64,000 bases of DNA, taken from Treponema sp. UBA1793 (GTDB lineage: Bacteria > Spirochaetota > Spirochaetia > Treponematales > Treponemataceae). A program made the position numbers and the translations under genes. The DNA lies in contig DCFX01000020.1 in assembly GCA_002314445.1 (NCBI GenBank), positions 1 through 64,000 on the forward strand, read 5' to 3'. Below, in pieces: positions 1-7,977 of this stretch (within the stretch, counting starts at the first letter, position 1; each line of letters begins with the position of its first letter). The notes beneath the pieces were generated by a model, which saw nothing but the letters and a program-made list of their open reading frames with translations, was not told where the DNA came from and did no database searches.

Positions 1-200
1 CCATTCTTCAGACAATTCTTACTCCTGCCTCTGCTGTTTCTTTTCTTGTTTTTACGCTATTATATATGCCGTGCATTGCAGCTTTTGCTGCTATCCGGAG
101 AGAAATTGGCACAAAAGATGCAGTCGCAGCTATGGCTTTTGCAACCGGTACCGCATGGGTTATGGCCTGCATTGTGTATCATGTAGCAATACTATTTTGA
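1..200 (+). CDS. feoB: Ferrous iron transport protein B, C-terminal fragment
   Basis: Partial gene; the 5' end lies outside the window. Reading from base 3, the frame ends at the TGA at 198-200 and gives the last transmembrane helices of FeoB, including the segment MPCIAAFAAIRREIG and the terminal helix TAWVMACIVYHVAILF. The MPC(I/V)A...RE(I/T)G pattern followed by one more helix is typical of the end of the FeoB inner-membrane Fe(II) permease. The downstream alcohol dehydrogenase begins 13 bases later in the same direction, so the two probably share a transcript. Confidence 0.85.
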   Translation, partial: ILQTILTPASAVSFLVFTLLYMPCIAAFAAIRREIGTKDAVAAMAFATGTAWVMACIVYHVAILF

Positions 201-213
201 GGCTGGAGGAATT

Positions 214-1386
214 ATGTCAAATTTTTCGATGTATGTCCCAACCCGGATTCTATTCGGAATTGGACGATTAAATGAACTTCACGAGCAGCACCTGCCGGGA
301 AAAAAAGCTCTTATTATCATATCGTGCGGAAAATCGACTCGTGCCAACGGTTATCTTGACCGTACAGCTGCACAGCTGAAGCAGGCTGGAGTCGAATCTG
401 TTGTGTTCGATAAAGTGCAGGCAAATCCCCTTAAAACGACGGTGGAAGAAGGCGCATTATATGCAAGGGAAAACCGCTGTGATTTCGTCGTCGCACTCGG
501 AGGCGGCAGCGTCATGGATTCCGCAAAAGCTATTGCAATCATGGCGACGAATCCGGGCGACTTGTGGGATTATGCGCTCGGCGGAACGGGAAAGAGTATG
601 CCTGTAGTCAGCACTCCGCTTCCGATTATTGCCATTACCACGACAGCCGGAACCGGCAGCGAAGTGGATGGCGTCGGCGTCATTACGAACGAAGCGACTC
701 ACGAAAAGATGGGAGTGGGCGGGGAATGTGTTTTCCCAAAAATTGCAGTTATCGACCCTGAACTTATGAAGACCGTTCCAGCCAGACTTACCGCATATCA
801 GGGATTTGATGCGCTGTTCCATTCGCTGGAAGGATATATCAGCAAAAAAGCGAATCTCATGAGCGATATGTATGCGCTTACTGCTGTAGAAAATATCGGC
901 AGCTATATTGTCCGTGCAGTAAAAGACGGAAATGACATGGAAGCCCGCGAACATATGGCTTTTGCCAATACGCTTTCCGGCGTCGTTATGGACATAAGCG
1001 GATGCACAAGCGAACATTCTATGGAGCACGCACTTTCCGCATATCATGAAAAACTCGAACACGGCGCGGGCCTTATTATGCTGAGCAAAGCATATTTCGG
1101 CTATTTTGCGGAACATCACGTGTGCGATGAGCGGCTTGTGAAACTTGCACAGGCTCTCGGCATGAAGGACGCACAGAACCCGGAAGATATAGTGAAAGTA
1201 CTTGCTCAGCTGCAGAAGGAATGCGGAGTGGACGACCTCAAGATGAGCGATTACGGTATTACGCCCGGCGAATTTGAGGAATTTTCAAAAAATGCACATT
1301 CGGCAATGGCCCGCCTTTTTGTAAACGACCGCATACAGCTTGACGATGAAGCTGTCATCAGCATTTACCGGAAAGCATATAGATAA
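214..1386 (+). CDS. Iron-containing alcohol dehydrogenase
   Basis: Group III NAD(P)-dependent alcohol dehydrogenase of 390 residues, the usual size. The nucleotide-binding motif GGGSVMD is at residues 96-102, and the four expected metal ligands are visible: D199, H203, H268 and H283 (the last two within HSMEHALSAYHEKLEHG). The family reduces aldehydes or ketones to alcohols in fermentation; the closest functional class is probably butanol dehydrogenase-like, but substrate cannot be read from sequence. A strong ribosome binding site, GGAGG at 205-209, precedes the ATG. It follows feoB by 13 bases, a sensible pairing because the enzyme needs Fe(II). Confidence 0.9.
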   Translation: MSNFSMYVPTRILFGIGRLNELHEQHLPGKKALIIISCGKSTRANGYLDRTAAQLKQAGVESVVFDKVQANPLKTTVEEGALYARENRCDFVVALGGGSVMDSAKAIAIMATNPGDLWDYALGGTGKSMPVVSTPLPIIAITTTAGTGSEVDGVGVITNEATHEKMGVGGECVFPKIAVIDPELMKTVPARLTAYQGFDALFHSLEGYISKKANLMSDMYALTAVENIGSYIVRAVKDGNDMEAREHMAFANTLSGVVMDISGCTSEHSMEHALSAYHEKLEHGAGLIMLSKAYFGYFAEHHVCDERLVKLAQALGMKDAQNPEDIVKVLAQLQKECGVDDLKMSDYGITPGEFEEFSKNAHSAMARLFVNDRIQLDDEAVISIYRKAYR

Positions 1387-1526
1387 AGATAAGCTCCGGA
1401 GCGCAGAAAGCCTGGAATAATTATTCCGTAAGTACATGGTTAATTGCTGCGAAAGGCATGATTATACTTTGTAAGTGTATTATAAATTTTCTGCACTGAG
1501 ACTGGTTTTATATTTTACGTTTTCGG
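1387..1526. other. Intergenic stretch with short perfect palindromes
   Basis: No gene is visible. Two perfect palindromes stand out just after the dehydrogenase stop codon: GCTCCGGAGC at 1393-1402 and GGAATAATTATTCC at 1414-1427. Neither is followed by a T-run, so they are not convincing intrinsic terminators. The tandem repeat begins directly after this stretch. Confidence 0.4.
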
Positions 1527-1797
1527 GGATGTAAAACCGGCAATGTATGCAGCCCGTAAGGCGGATAAGCCTCCGCCATGGATGGCGGACCCTGCGAACG
1601 TGAATTCTGGCGAGCCTTATGCGAACCGGAATTCACGGTAAGTAAGATTTGCATGGATGCAAAACAGACAATACAGGCAGCCCGTAAGGCGGATACGCCC
1701 CCGCCATGGATGGCGGGTCCTGCGAACGTGAATTCTGGCGAGCCTTTTGCGAGCCCGAATTCACGGTAAGTAAGATTTGCATGGATGCAAATCTTAC
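1527..1797. repeat. Two tandem copies of a 128-bp hairpin-rich unit
   Basis: The unit starting at 1541 recurs at 1669 with few differences, and a partial third boundary (GGATGTAAAACCGG, 1527-1540) precedes copy 1. Each copy holds three inverted repeats: TCCGCCAT/ATGGCGGA (1572-1589; in copy 2 CCCGCCAT/ATGGCGGG, 1700-1717), CGTGAATTC/GAATTCACG (1599-1637 and 1727-1765), and TTTGCAT/ATGCAAA (1648-1663), which in copy 2 is extended to a 13-bp perfect stem at 1770-1797. First and third hairpins share a CAT-GG-ATG tip. The copy-2 end overlaps the stop codon of the minus-strand gene at 1794. The changed base pair in the first hairpin is compensated on both arms, suggesting that structure is maintained. 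Open reading frames here are artefacts of the repeat. Confidence 0.85.
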
Positions 1798-2492
1798 GAC
1801 ACGTTCACGCCTATATATTTGAGAAAACTCGCCGCTTCGGGAAGGCTGAAACGGGCTCCTTTTAGTTTGTTCGCCGACGGATCTATGGCATAGCCTGAAG
1901 CTGAGCGGAAATCAGAGCCTTCAAGGTTGCAGCCGAGTATTGCGCAGGTCTGGAAACGGGAACCGCTGAAGTCGATGTTTTTCAGGCGGCAGTTTGTAAA
2001 ATCTGTATTGCGGAGCGTTGTGTTAATAAAAAAGTCTCGGGAAAGCGTGTTGTCGTAGAATACACAGTTGTCGAGCAGGCTGTCCGTAAAGTCGGGACTG
2101 AATCCGTATTCCGATGCTTCCGTAAAATTTATCCCGGTCAGCCTGCATGATTTGAAATGGACGCTGTCAATCGTAGTACCGTCTATTTTGCACAGGATGA
2201 ATTCGCAATTCGTAAACGAGCAGTCGGTGAATGTTGTGTTTGTCAGGTCTGTCCTGGTAAAAGAACAACCTGAAAACGTGCAGTCGGTATATGTTGCATC
2301 ATACAGGCTGACAGCTCCTGTATGGACGCCTGTAATTATTTTTTTTTCCACATAGCTTTCTGCACCCGGCAGAGAAGGCATATCTGCAGTCTGTACCGGT
2401 TTTTCCGGTTCTTTCTGTTTTTCTTCAGCTTCAAGCTGCCGTATAATCGCCCCGAACAGTTCCGGTTGTGCATCATTCTGCATACTATCCAT
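1794..2492 (-). CDS. Pentapeptide-repeat-like protein
   Basis: A 232-residue protein without signal peptide. The region from about residue 65 onward is a regular series of five-residue steps with central F or L and recurring C, D, N and T (for example TFSGCSFTRTDL and NTTFTDCSFTNCEF), which predicts a right-handed quadrilateral beta-helix. Function of such proteins is generally unknown. I chose the ATG at 2492; it lies just after the chemoreceptor stop codon (2503), whereas a longer frame begins with TTG inside that gene. No Shine-Dalgarno is visible; TAGAAT ends seven bases before the ATG, so the mRNA may be leaderless. Its stop codon lies in the terminal hairpin of the tandem repeat. Confidence 0.7.
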   Translation of the reverse strand: MDSMQNDAQPELFGAIIRQLEAEEKQKEPEKPVQTADMPSLPGAESYVEKKIITGVHTGAVSLYDATYTDCTFSGCSFTRTDLTNTTFTDCSFTNCEFILCKIDGTTIDSVHFKSCRLTGINFTEASEYGFSPDFTDSLLDNCVFYDNTLSRDFFINTTLRNTDFTNCRLKNIDFSGSRFQTCAILGCNLEGSDFRSASGYAIDPSANKLKGARFSLPEAASFLKYIGVNVS

Positions 2493-2502
2493 AAAAAATA
2501 TT

Positions 2503-4323
2503 CTACTTTGTTTTGAATGAATTGACCAGCTCTGATACTTCTTCTGCAATCATACTGTTTTTGTTTGATGTTTCCGCGGCGCTTTCCGACAGTTCCCTCA
2601 TGCGTCCGACCTGCAGGGAAATATCATTCATACTCTTCTGCAGTTTATCTGCATACGAATGGACTAAATCGATACCTCCGAATGACTCCGTACTTGTCTG
2701 TTCCATGTTTTTCGAGGCTTCGTTGATGGAATCTGCCGTTTCTGCAATGATCTTTGTTGTTTCGAGCATTTCTTTAATGCCGCTCGTCTGTTCGATCATT
2801 CCTTTGTGCACTTCCTGCATCATATTGTCTATTTCATGAATACGGGTACCGATATTATTGAATGATTCAAGAGAATTGCCGGACAATCCGACTATACCGG
2901 TAATTGCATCTGTTATGTTTGTAAGGAGTAAATTGATTGCGTTTGACTGTTTTGCTGAATTTTCCGCAAGCTTTTTGATTTCACCGGCAACGACCGCAAA
3001 TCCTTTTCCTGTTTCGCCTGCATGTGCCGCTTCGATTGCCGCATTCATTGCAAGCAGATTCGTCTGCTGAGATATTTCCGAAATAGTAGCGTTCGCTTCG
3101 TTCAGTCCTTTTGAATGATCCGCGATGATTTTTATTTGCTTTACGACGTCGTTCTGCAGTTTCCGGCCGCTTTCCGTTACTTTTACAAGATCAGCATATT
3201 TCAGGGTAATACGATTGAGACCGGAATCAATAGTGGAGATGTTCGATGTCATTTCTTCCATCGATGCAGATGACTGTCTGATTGCTGCCGTTTGTTCCTG
3301 CTGTCTTTCTCCGAGCCGTTGAATTTCGGCTTTTGTTATATTGATTCCCTCGCTGACTTTGTTCATCAGCGCGCTTTGTTCTTTTGTCCGCTTATTAATG
3401 TCCTCAATAGCGACGGCAGTAGTGTCAAACGCGCCTGCGGCAGTTTCAGTCTTTAATAACATTTCTTTTCCCGTATCTGCAAGTTTTGAAGCGGATTCTT
3501 TTATAGAGTTTATTGTTGCCCCCAGTTTGTGTATGACCCCATTGAAATTTTCTGCAAGCTCGCCCACTTCATCCTGTTTCACAACCGGAATCTCACGGCT
3601 TAAATCGCTTTCATCGCCGGCTATTTTGTGGAGACTTACAGAAACCCGGGAGAGTGATTTAAAGAACGGATGTGAGAGCATGAAAAGAGCTGCAATACCT
3701 GCGATTATGAATGCAATGCAGATGATAAGCGAGCTCTTTTCCTGGCTTGAAATCATATCGACAAGATCTTCTGAGCGGAATGCGCATGCGGCAAGACCTA
3801 CTGCTTCTCCGCTGCTGTTTATGATGGGCCTGAATACCGATACAGTCCATCCCCATTTTTTATCTTTTATGAGATTCGAGACGACGACCTGGCGGGTTTC
3901 CATACATTTTGCCGGTGCAGAACCGAGCCAGGCTATATCCGTTTCAGTACCGAGCGGTTGATAATTTTCGGAGTCTTTCGGGTCTTCTCCCGTAAGGATG
4001 TATTTCCAGACAGTACCGTTTACCGGAGCCATTGCATACACCGTTCTGCATACAAACGTTTCTCTGAGCCTGTGATATTCGGCACAAAGCCTGTTGTATT
4101 CAGGATCGGACGTACTGCCGGACTGTGACAACCGTGAAAATGTATCCGGATCGACAGTTTCTACAGCCCTCTGAACGATAATTTCTCCCTGTGTGCCGTA
4201 TGTATGAATCAGGAGCTTTTTTGTAGCCTGTATATTGATTGCTGAAAGAATGATACTTACTGCAGTAACGATAAATCCTGTTCCGGCAAGAAATCTGAAT
4301 TTAAAAGAATCTGAAAAACGCAT
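2503..4323 (-). CDS. Methyl-accepting chemotaxis protein
   Basis: Transmembrane chemoreceptor of 606 residues. It has an N-terminal membrane helix (about 11-31), a periplasmic sensor region (about 32-197, Cache-like by size, ligand unknown), a second helix (about 198-219), a HAMP segment, and a long coiled-coil signalling domain. The conserved hairpin tip contains QTNLLAMNAAIEAAHAGETG near residues 415-445, which contacts CheA/CheW. No CheR-tethering pentapeptide is seen at the C-terminus. Start supported by AAGGAG seven bases upstream. Transcribed divergently from pstS, with its own promoter at 4369-4398. Confidence 0.92.
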   Translation of the reverse strand: MRFSDSFKFRFLAGTGFIVTAVSIILSAINIQATKKLLIHTYGTQGEIIVQRAVETVDPDTFSRLSQSGSTSDPEYNRLCAEYHRLRETFVCRTVYAMAPVNGTVWKYILTGEDPKDSENYQPLGTETDIAWLGSAPAKCMETRQVVVSNLIKDKKWGWTVSVFRPIINSSGEAVGLAACAFRSEDLVDMISSQEKSSLIICIAFIIAGIAALFMLSHPFFKSLSRVSVSLHKIAGDESDLSREIPVVKQDEVGELAENFNGVIHKLGATINSIKESASKLADTGKEMLLKTETAAGAFDTTAVAIEDINKRTKEQSALMNKVSEGINITKAEIQRLGERQQEQTAAIRQSSASMEEMTSNISTIDSGLNRITLKYADLVKVTESGRKLQNDVVKQIKIIADHSKGLNEANATISEISQQTNLLAMNAAIEAAHAGETGKGFAVVAGEIKKLAENSAKQSNAINLLLTNITDAITGIVGLSGNSLESFNNIGTRIHEIDNMMQEVHKGMIEQTSGIKEMLETTKIIAETADSINEASKNMEQTSTESFGGIDLVHSYADKLQKSMNDISLQVGRMRELSESAAETSNKNSMIAEEVSELVNSFKTK

Positions 4324-4368
4324 TTTATAAACTCCTTCTATTTTTTTTCTTTTTTTCTACGTATAGTA

Positions 4369-4398
4369 ATTATATCATCAAAATTAGAATTGTATCAA
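4369..4398 (-). promoter_or_regulatory. Probable promoter of the chemoreceptor gene
   Basis: On the minus strand TTGATA (4398-4393) is followed after 18 bases by a perfect TATAAT (4374-4369). It predicts a 5' leader of roughly 40 bases before the ATG at 4323. Confidence 0.55.
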
Positions 4399-4425
4399 AA
4401 AAATGAGTCCGGGGAAATTGTCAGT

Positions 4426-4480
4426 TTTTAACCGAATTCTAACAATTCATTTACAGATTTCTTACATAAGACGGATACAT
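4426..4480 (+). promoter_or_regulatory. Pho box (four 11-bp direct repeats) and pstS promoter
   Basis: Four consecutive 11-mers are in phase: TTTTAACCGAA (4426), TTCTAACAATT (4437), CATTTACAGAT (4448) and TTCTTACATAA (4459), consensus about TTCTWACANAW. A -10-like GATACAT follows at 4474-4480. PhoB/PhoP-type OmpR-family regulators bind direct repeats with an 11-bp period that replace the -35 element about 10 bp upstream of the -10, which is the arrangement seen here. The regulator encoded by the same operon (8651-9361) is the obvious ligand. The match to a Pho box is inference from spacing and location. Confidence 0.75.
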
Positions 4481-4522
4481 TCATGTTGTCGATAAAAAGA
4501 AAACTTTTTTGGAGGCAATTGT

Positions 4523-5395
4523 ATGAAACTGGTTAAAATAATGAGCTGCATTGCAGCAGCTGTATTTAGTGTATCGGCGGTAGCTGCTATGGGATCAAAA
4601 GATTCCGGCGGAATGAACGATGACATAACTGTTATTTCCCGTGAATCGGGTTCAGGCACGCGTGGTGCATTCATCGAACTGTTCGGTGTTGAAGTGAAAA
4701 ATGCACAGGGAAAGAAAGTCGACATGACTGTCGATACAGCCGACATCACAAACAGTACGGAAGTCGTAATTACATCTGTTTCAGGAAATAAATCTGCAAT
4801 CGGTTATATTTCACTCGGTTCTCTCAATAACTCTGTGAAGGCACTCAGAATTGACGGTGCAGAACCGACTGTCGGAAACATCAAGAGCGGAAACTATAAA
4901 ATCAGCCGGCCCTTTAATATCATTACAAAAGGTAATGAAAGTGCAGCGGCAAAAGAGTTCTACCGCTATATCCTTTCGTCTGACGGGCAGGCTGTCATTG
5001 AAAAGAACGGATATATTGCCGCCGTCAAAAATCCGGCATATATGGTAACTGTAAAGACCGGCAAAGTAACTGTTGCAGGTTCTTCTTCTGTATTCCCCGT
5101 AATGGAGAAACTTGCGGAGGCTTTTAAAGCAGTAAATCCCGGCGTTGTAGTTGAAGTTTCCCAGAGTGATTCCACGACTGGTATAAACAGCTCGATTCAG
5201 GGTGTGTGCGATATAGGTATGGCGAGCCGCGAACTCAAAGACAGTGAGACTGCACAGGGAATTACGGCCACAAAAATTGCACTCGACGGCATTGCGATAG
5301 TCGTGAACAAAGTAAATCCGGCAGAAGGGCTTACGAAAGAGCAGGTACGCAGAATTTTTACCGGTGAAAGTACAAAGTGGACGGAGCTTAAATAA
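4523..5395 (+). CDS. pstS: Phosphate ABC transporter substrate-binding protein, circularly permuted
   Basis: Periplasmic phosphate-binding protein of 290 residues with an N-terminal signal peptide (cleavage probably near AVAA at about residue 22; no lipobox cysteine). The order of the two halves is swapped relative to classical PstS: the usual C-terminal part, with the phosphate loop ESGSGTRGAF, comes first (about residues 35-175), and the usual N-terminal part, with AGSSSVFPVMEKLAEAF and QSDSTTG, comes second (about 180-290). All phosphate-contact motifs are present, so it should be functional. GGAGG at 4511-4515 sets the start. It is the first gene of the pst operon, behind a Pho box. Confidence 0.88.
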   Translation: MKLVKIMSCIAAAVFSVSAVAAMGSKDSGGMNDDITVISRESGSGTRGAFIELFGVEVKNAQGKKVDMTVDTADITNSTEVVITSVSGNKSAIGYISLGSLNNSVKALRIDGAEPTVGNIKSGNYKISRPFNIITKGNESAAAKEFYRYILSSDGQAVIEKNGYIAAVKNPAYMVTVKTGKVTVAGSSSVFPVMEKLAEAFKAVNPGVVVEVSQSDSTTGINSSIQGVCDIGMASRELKDSETAQGITATKIALDGIAIVVNKVNPAEGLTKEQVRRIFTGESTKWTELK

Positions 5396-5437
5396 ACCAG
5401 TATGTCATCTGCACAAGTGATTTCAAGGAGCAGGAAT

Positions 5438-6286
5438 ATGAACAGCGGTAAAGAAACGTCAATGAAATACATATTCTTTGCAGCAGCATGTGTATCTGTC
5501 GGCGCTGTTGTACTTATCTGCATATTTATGTTTGCGAACGGCGTTCCTGCAATGGCAAAAATCGGGTTCGGGAAATTTCTGTTCGGTTTAAAATGGAAAC
5601 CCGATCTTGATCTGTACGGCATATTCCCGATGATTATGGGAAGCATAGCCGTAACGTCCGGTGCAATTATACTCGGCGTGCCGGCAGGAATACTGACTGC
5701 CGTTTTTATGGCGAGGTTTTGTCCCAGGCAGATATATTCCGCACTGAAAAGCGGTGTTGAACTGCTCGCGGGCATTCCTTCTGTTGTATACGGATTTTTC
5801 GGGCTTACGGCAATCGTCCCTCTGATAGGGAGAATCGGCGGCGGCAGTGGAACGAGCATTCTCGCGGCATCGATGGTGCTCGCAATCATGATTCTGCCGA
5901 CGATTATCGGAGTGAGCGAAGCTGCCATCCGTGCGGTGCCTTCAGGATACTACGAAGGCTCTCTTGCACTGGGCGCCTGCAAAGAACGGAGCGTGTTCTT
6001 TGCAGTACTGCCGGCAGCTCGTTCGGGAATTGTTGCAGGTGTTATACTCGGAGTGGGACGCGCAGTCGGAGAGACGATGGCGGTTATTATGGTGGCGGGA
6101 AATCAGGCTGTCATGCCGCGCGGGATATTTAAAGGAGTGCGTACGCTGACTGCGAATATCGTACTTGAAATGGGATATGCGGCAGGCCTTCACAGAGAGG
6201 CGCTTATTGCAACAGCGGTTGTACTTTTCTTTTTTATATTGATTATTAATTTGATTTTTATGCTTGCAAAAAATCATGCGGATTAA
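5438..6286 (+). CDS. pstC: Phosphate ABC transporter permease PstC
   Basis: Inner-membrane permease subunit of the high-affinity phosphate importer, 282 residues, about six hydrophobic helices. The cytoplasmic EAA loop that docks on PstB is visible (EAAIRAVPSGYYEGSLALG), followed by the family signature GRAVGETMAVIMVAGN. I start at the ATG at 5438 because AAGGAG (5425-5430) lies seven bases upstream; the in-frame ATG at 5402 has no such site and sits too close to the pstS stop. Second gene of the operon. Confidence 0.92.
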   Translation: MNSGKETSMKYIFFAAACVSVGAVVLICIFMFANGVPAMAKIGFGKFLFGLKWKPDLDLYGIFPMIMGSIAVTSGAIILGVPAGILTAVFMARFCPRQIYSALKSGVELLAGIPSVVYGFFGLTAIVPLIGRIGGGSGTSILAASMVLAIMILPTIIGVSEAAIRAVPSGYYEGSLALGACKERSVFFAVLPAARSGIVAGVILGVGRAVGETMAVIMVAGNQAVMPRGIFKGVRTLTANIVLEMGYAAGLHREALIATAVVLFFFILIINLIFMLAKNHAD

Positions 6287-6298
6287 GCTGGAGATTGT

Positions 6299-7132
6299 AT
6301 GAAACAGACGTCACAGTCATATATATTGCGGACACTGGTGTACTCTTCTGCAGGAATTACTGCGGCTGTTATAATCGGACTTGTTGCATATATCCTGTAT
6401 ATGGGGCTCCCGAATATTTCGCTTTCTTTATTTGCCGTCCATTACACGAGCGACAATGCATCTCTTTTTCCTGCATTAATAAATACGCTTACCGTAACGC
6501 TTTTTTCGCTTTTGTTTGCAGTTCCCGTAGGTGTGGGTGCGGCAATTTATCTGGCAGAATATGCACGGCGCGGCAATAAATTTGTGCGCGTCATACGAAT
6601 AACTGCGGAGACGCTTTCAGGTATTCCTTCAATCGTTTACGGTTTGTTCGGCTACCTGCTGTTTGTGACTGCATTCAAATGGCAGTTTTCCCTGCTGGCA
6701 GGATGCTGTACGCTTGCAGTCATGATTCTGCCGGTAATTATGCGTACGACGGAAGAAGCTTTGCTTGCCGTACCTGATACATACCGCGAGGCGAGCTTCG
6801 GGCTTGGAGCAGGCAAACTCCGCACGGTGTTCAAAATCGTGCTTCCCTCCGCAGTTCCCGGAATTGTTAATGGTATAGTACTGAGCACGGGACGAATCGT
6901 CGGTGAAACGGCTGCACTGCTGTACACGGCGGGAACTGTAGCTCATATTCCCGGATCTCTTATGGGGAGCGGACGCACACTTGCAGTGCATCTGTATTCA
7001 CTGTGGTGTGAGGGATTAAAGACAGAGCAGGCTTATGCAACGGCTGTCGTGCTGCTTGTTTTTGTTTTGATACTTAACTGGATTTCCGGACGGCTGGAAA
7101 AAATAGCCTTAACTGGAGGAAAAAATGGATAA
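6299..7132 (+). CDS. pstA: Phosphate ABC transporter permease PstA
   Basis: Partner permease to PstC, 277 residues, six predicted membrane helices. The EAA loop reads EALLAVPDTYREASFGLGAG and is followed by GRIVGETAALLYTAG. A weak CTGGAG ribosome site (6288-6293) precedes the ATG, 12 bases after the pstC stop. Its 3' end overlaps pstB by eight bases, consistent with translational coupling of the permease and ATPase subunits. Confidence 0.92.
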   Translation: MKQTSQSYILRTLVYSSAGITAAVIIGLVAYILYMGLPNISLSLFAVHYTSDNASLFPALINTLTVTLFSLLFAVPVGVGAAIYLAEYARRGNKFVRVIRITAETLSGIPSIVYGLFGYLLFVTAFKWQFSLLAGCCTLAVMILPVIMRTTEEALLAVPDTYREASFGLGAGKLRTVFKIVLPSAVPGIVNGIVLSTGRIVGETAALLYTAGTVAHIPGSLMGSGRTLAVHLYSLWCEGLKTEQAYATAVVLLVFVLILNWISGRLEKIALTGGKNG

Positions 7133-7976
7133 TGCTGTAACTATCACAGAAACAAAATCCGAGAAACAGCAGACTCAACAATGGTTTTCAGCGCAAAAGA
7201 CTGCAGCAGAAAAAACAGCAGAACCTGTGTCTAAAATAAGCATACGGGACGTAAATCTGCATTACAGCAGCTTTCAGGCGCTTTATGACGTTAATCTCGA
7301 ACTGCTTACGCACAAAGTAACCGCGTTTATAGGTCCGAGCGGATGTGGGAAGTCAACGCTGCTGAAAACACTGAACCGCATGAACGATCTTATTCCCGAC
7401 TGCAAAATTGACGGAAACGTCCTGCTTGACGACATCAACATCTATAAGGACATTGATGTCAATGTGCTGCGTAAGCGCGTCGGAATGGTGTTTCAGAAAC
7501 CGAATCCGTTTCCGATGAGCATCTATGACAACATAGCATACGGACCACGTACCCACGGAGTAAAAAACAGGGCAAAGCTCGACGAAATAGTGGAGCAGTC
7601 TCTCCGGGGTGCAGCTATCTGGGATGAAGTAAAAGACAGGCTGTATAAAAGTGCCCTCGGAATGAGCGGCGGACAGCAGCAGCGTCTGTGTATTGCGCGT
7701 GCCCTTGCCGTAAATCCTGAAGTACTGCTTATGGATGAACCGACTTCGGCGCTCGATCCCATCTCGACAAGCAAAATAGAAGACCTTGTATCGGAACTGC
7801 AGAACGACTATACGATTATTATCGTAACACATAATATGCAGCAGGCGGCGCGTATCAGCGACAAGACTGCATTTTTTCTGCTCGGTAAAATTGTTGAATA
7901 CGGAGACACAGAACAGATATTCTCTGATCCGCACAACAAAAAGACAGAGGAATACATTACGGGGAGGTTCGGTTGA
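7125..7976 (+). CDS. pstB: Phosphate ABC transporter ATP-binding protein PstB
   Basis: Cytoplasmic ATPase of the Pst importer, 283 residues. Walker A GPSGCGKST is at 70-78, the Q-loop follows in VFQKPNPFP, the ABC signature MSGGQQQR is at 180-187 and Walker B LLMDEP at 201-206. The VFQKPNPFPMSIYDN stretch is characteristic of PstB. The first 35 or so residues are an unusually long polar extension rich in Q, K and A. A GGAGG-type ribosome site lies inside the end of pstA. PhoU starts one base after the stop codon. Confidence 0.95.
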   Translation: MDNAVTITETKSEKQQTQQWFSAQKTAAEKTAEPVSKISIRDVNLHYSSFQALYDVNLELLTHKVTAFIGPSGCGKSTLLKTLNRMNDLIPDCKIDGNVLLDDINIYKDIDVNVLRKRVGMVFQKPNPFPMSIYDNIAYGPRTHGVKNRAKLDEIVEQSLRGAAIWDEVKDRLYKSALGMSGGQQQRLCIARALAVNPEVLLMDEPTSALDPISTSKIEDLVSELQNDYTIIIVTHNMQQAARISDKTAFFLLGKIVEYGDTEQIFSDPHNKKTEEYITGRFG

Positions 7977-7977
7977 T

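Noticed and set aside
457..1119. 220-residue minus-strand reading frame
   Set aside because: Antisense shadow of the alcohol dehydrogenase, rich in C, H and F and without any family feature.
1578..1769. 63-residue plus-strand reading frame in the tandem repeat
   Set aside because: The frame repeats itself because the DNA does, and no ribosome site is present.
1541..1797. CRISPR-like array
   Set aside because: Only two long tandem copies, with no short direct repeats separated by unique spacers and no cas genes.
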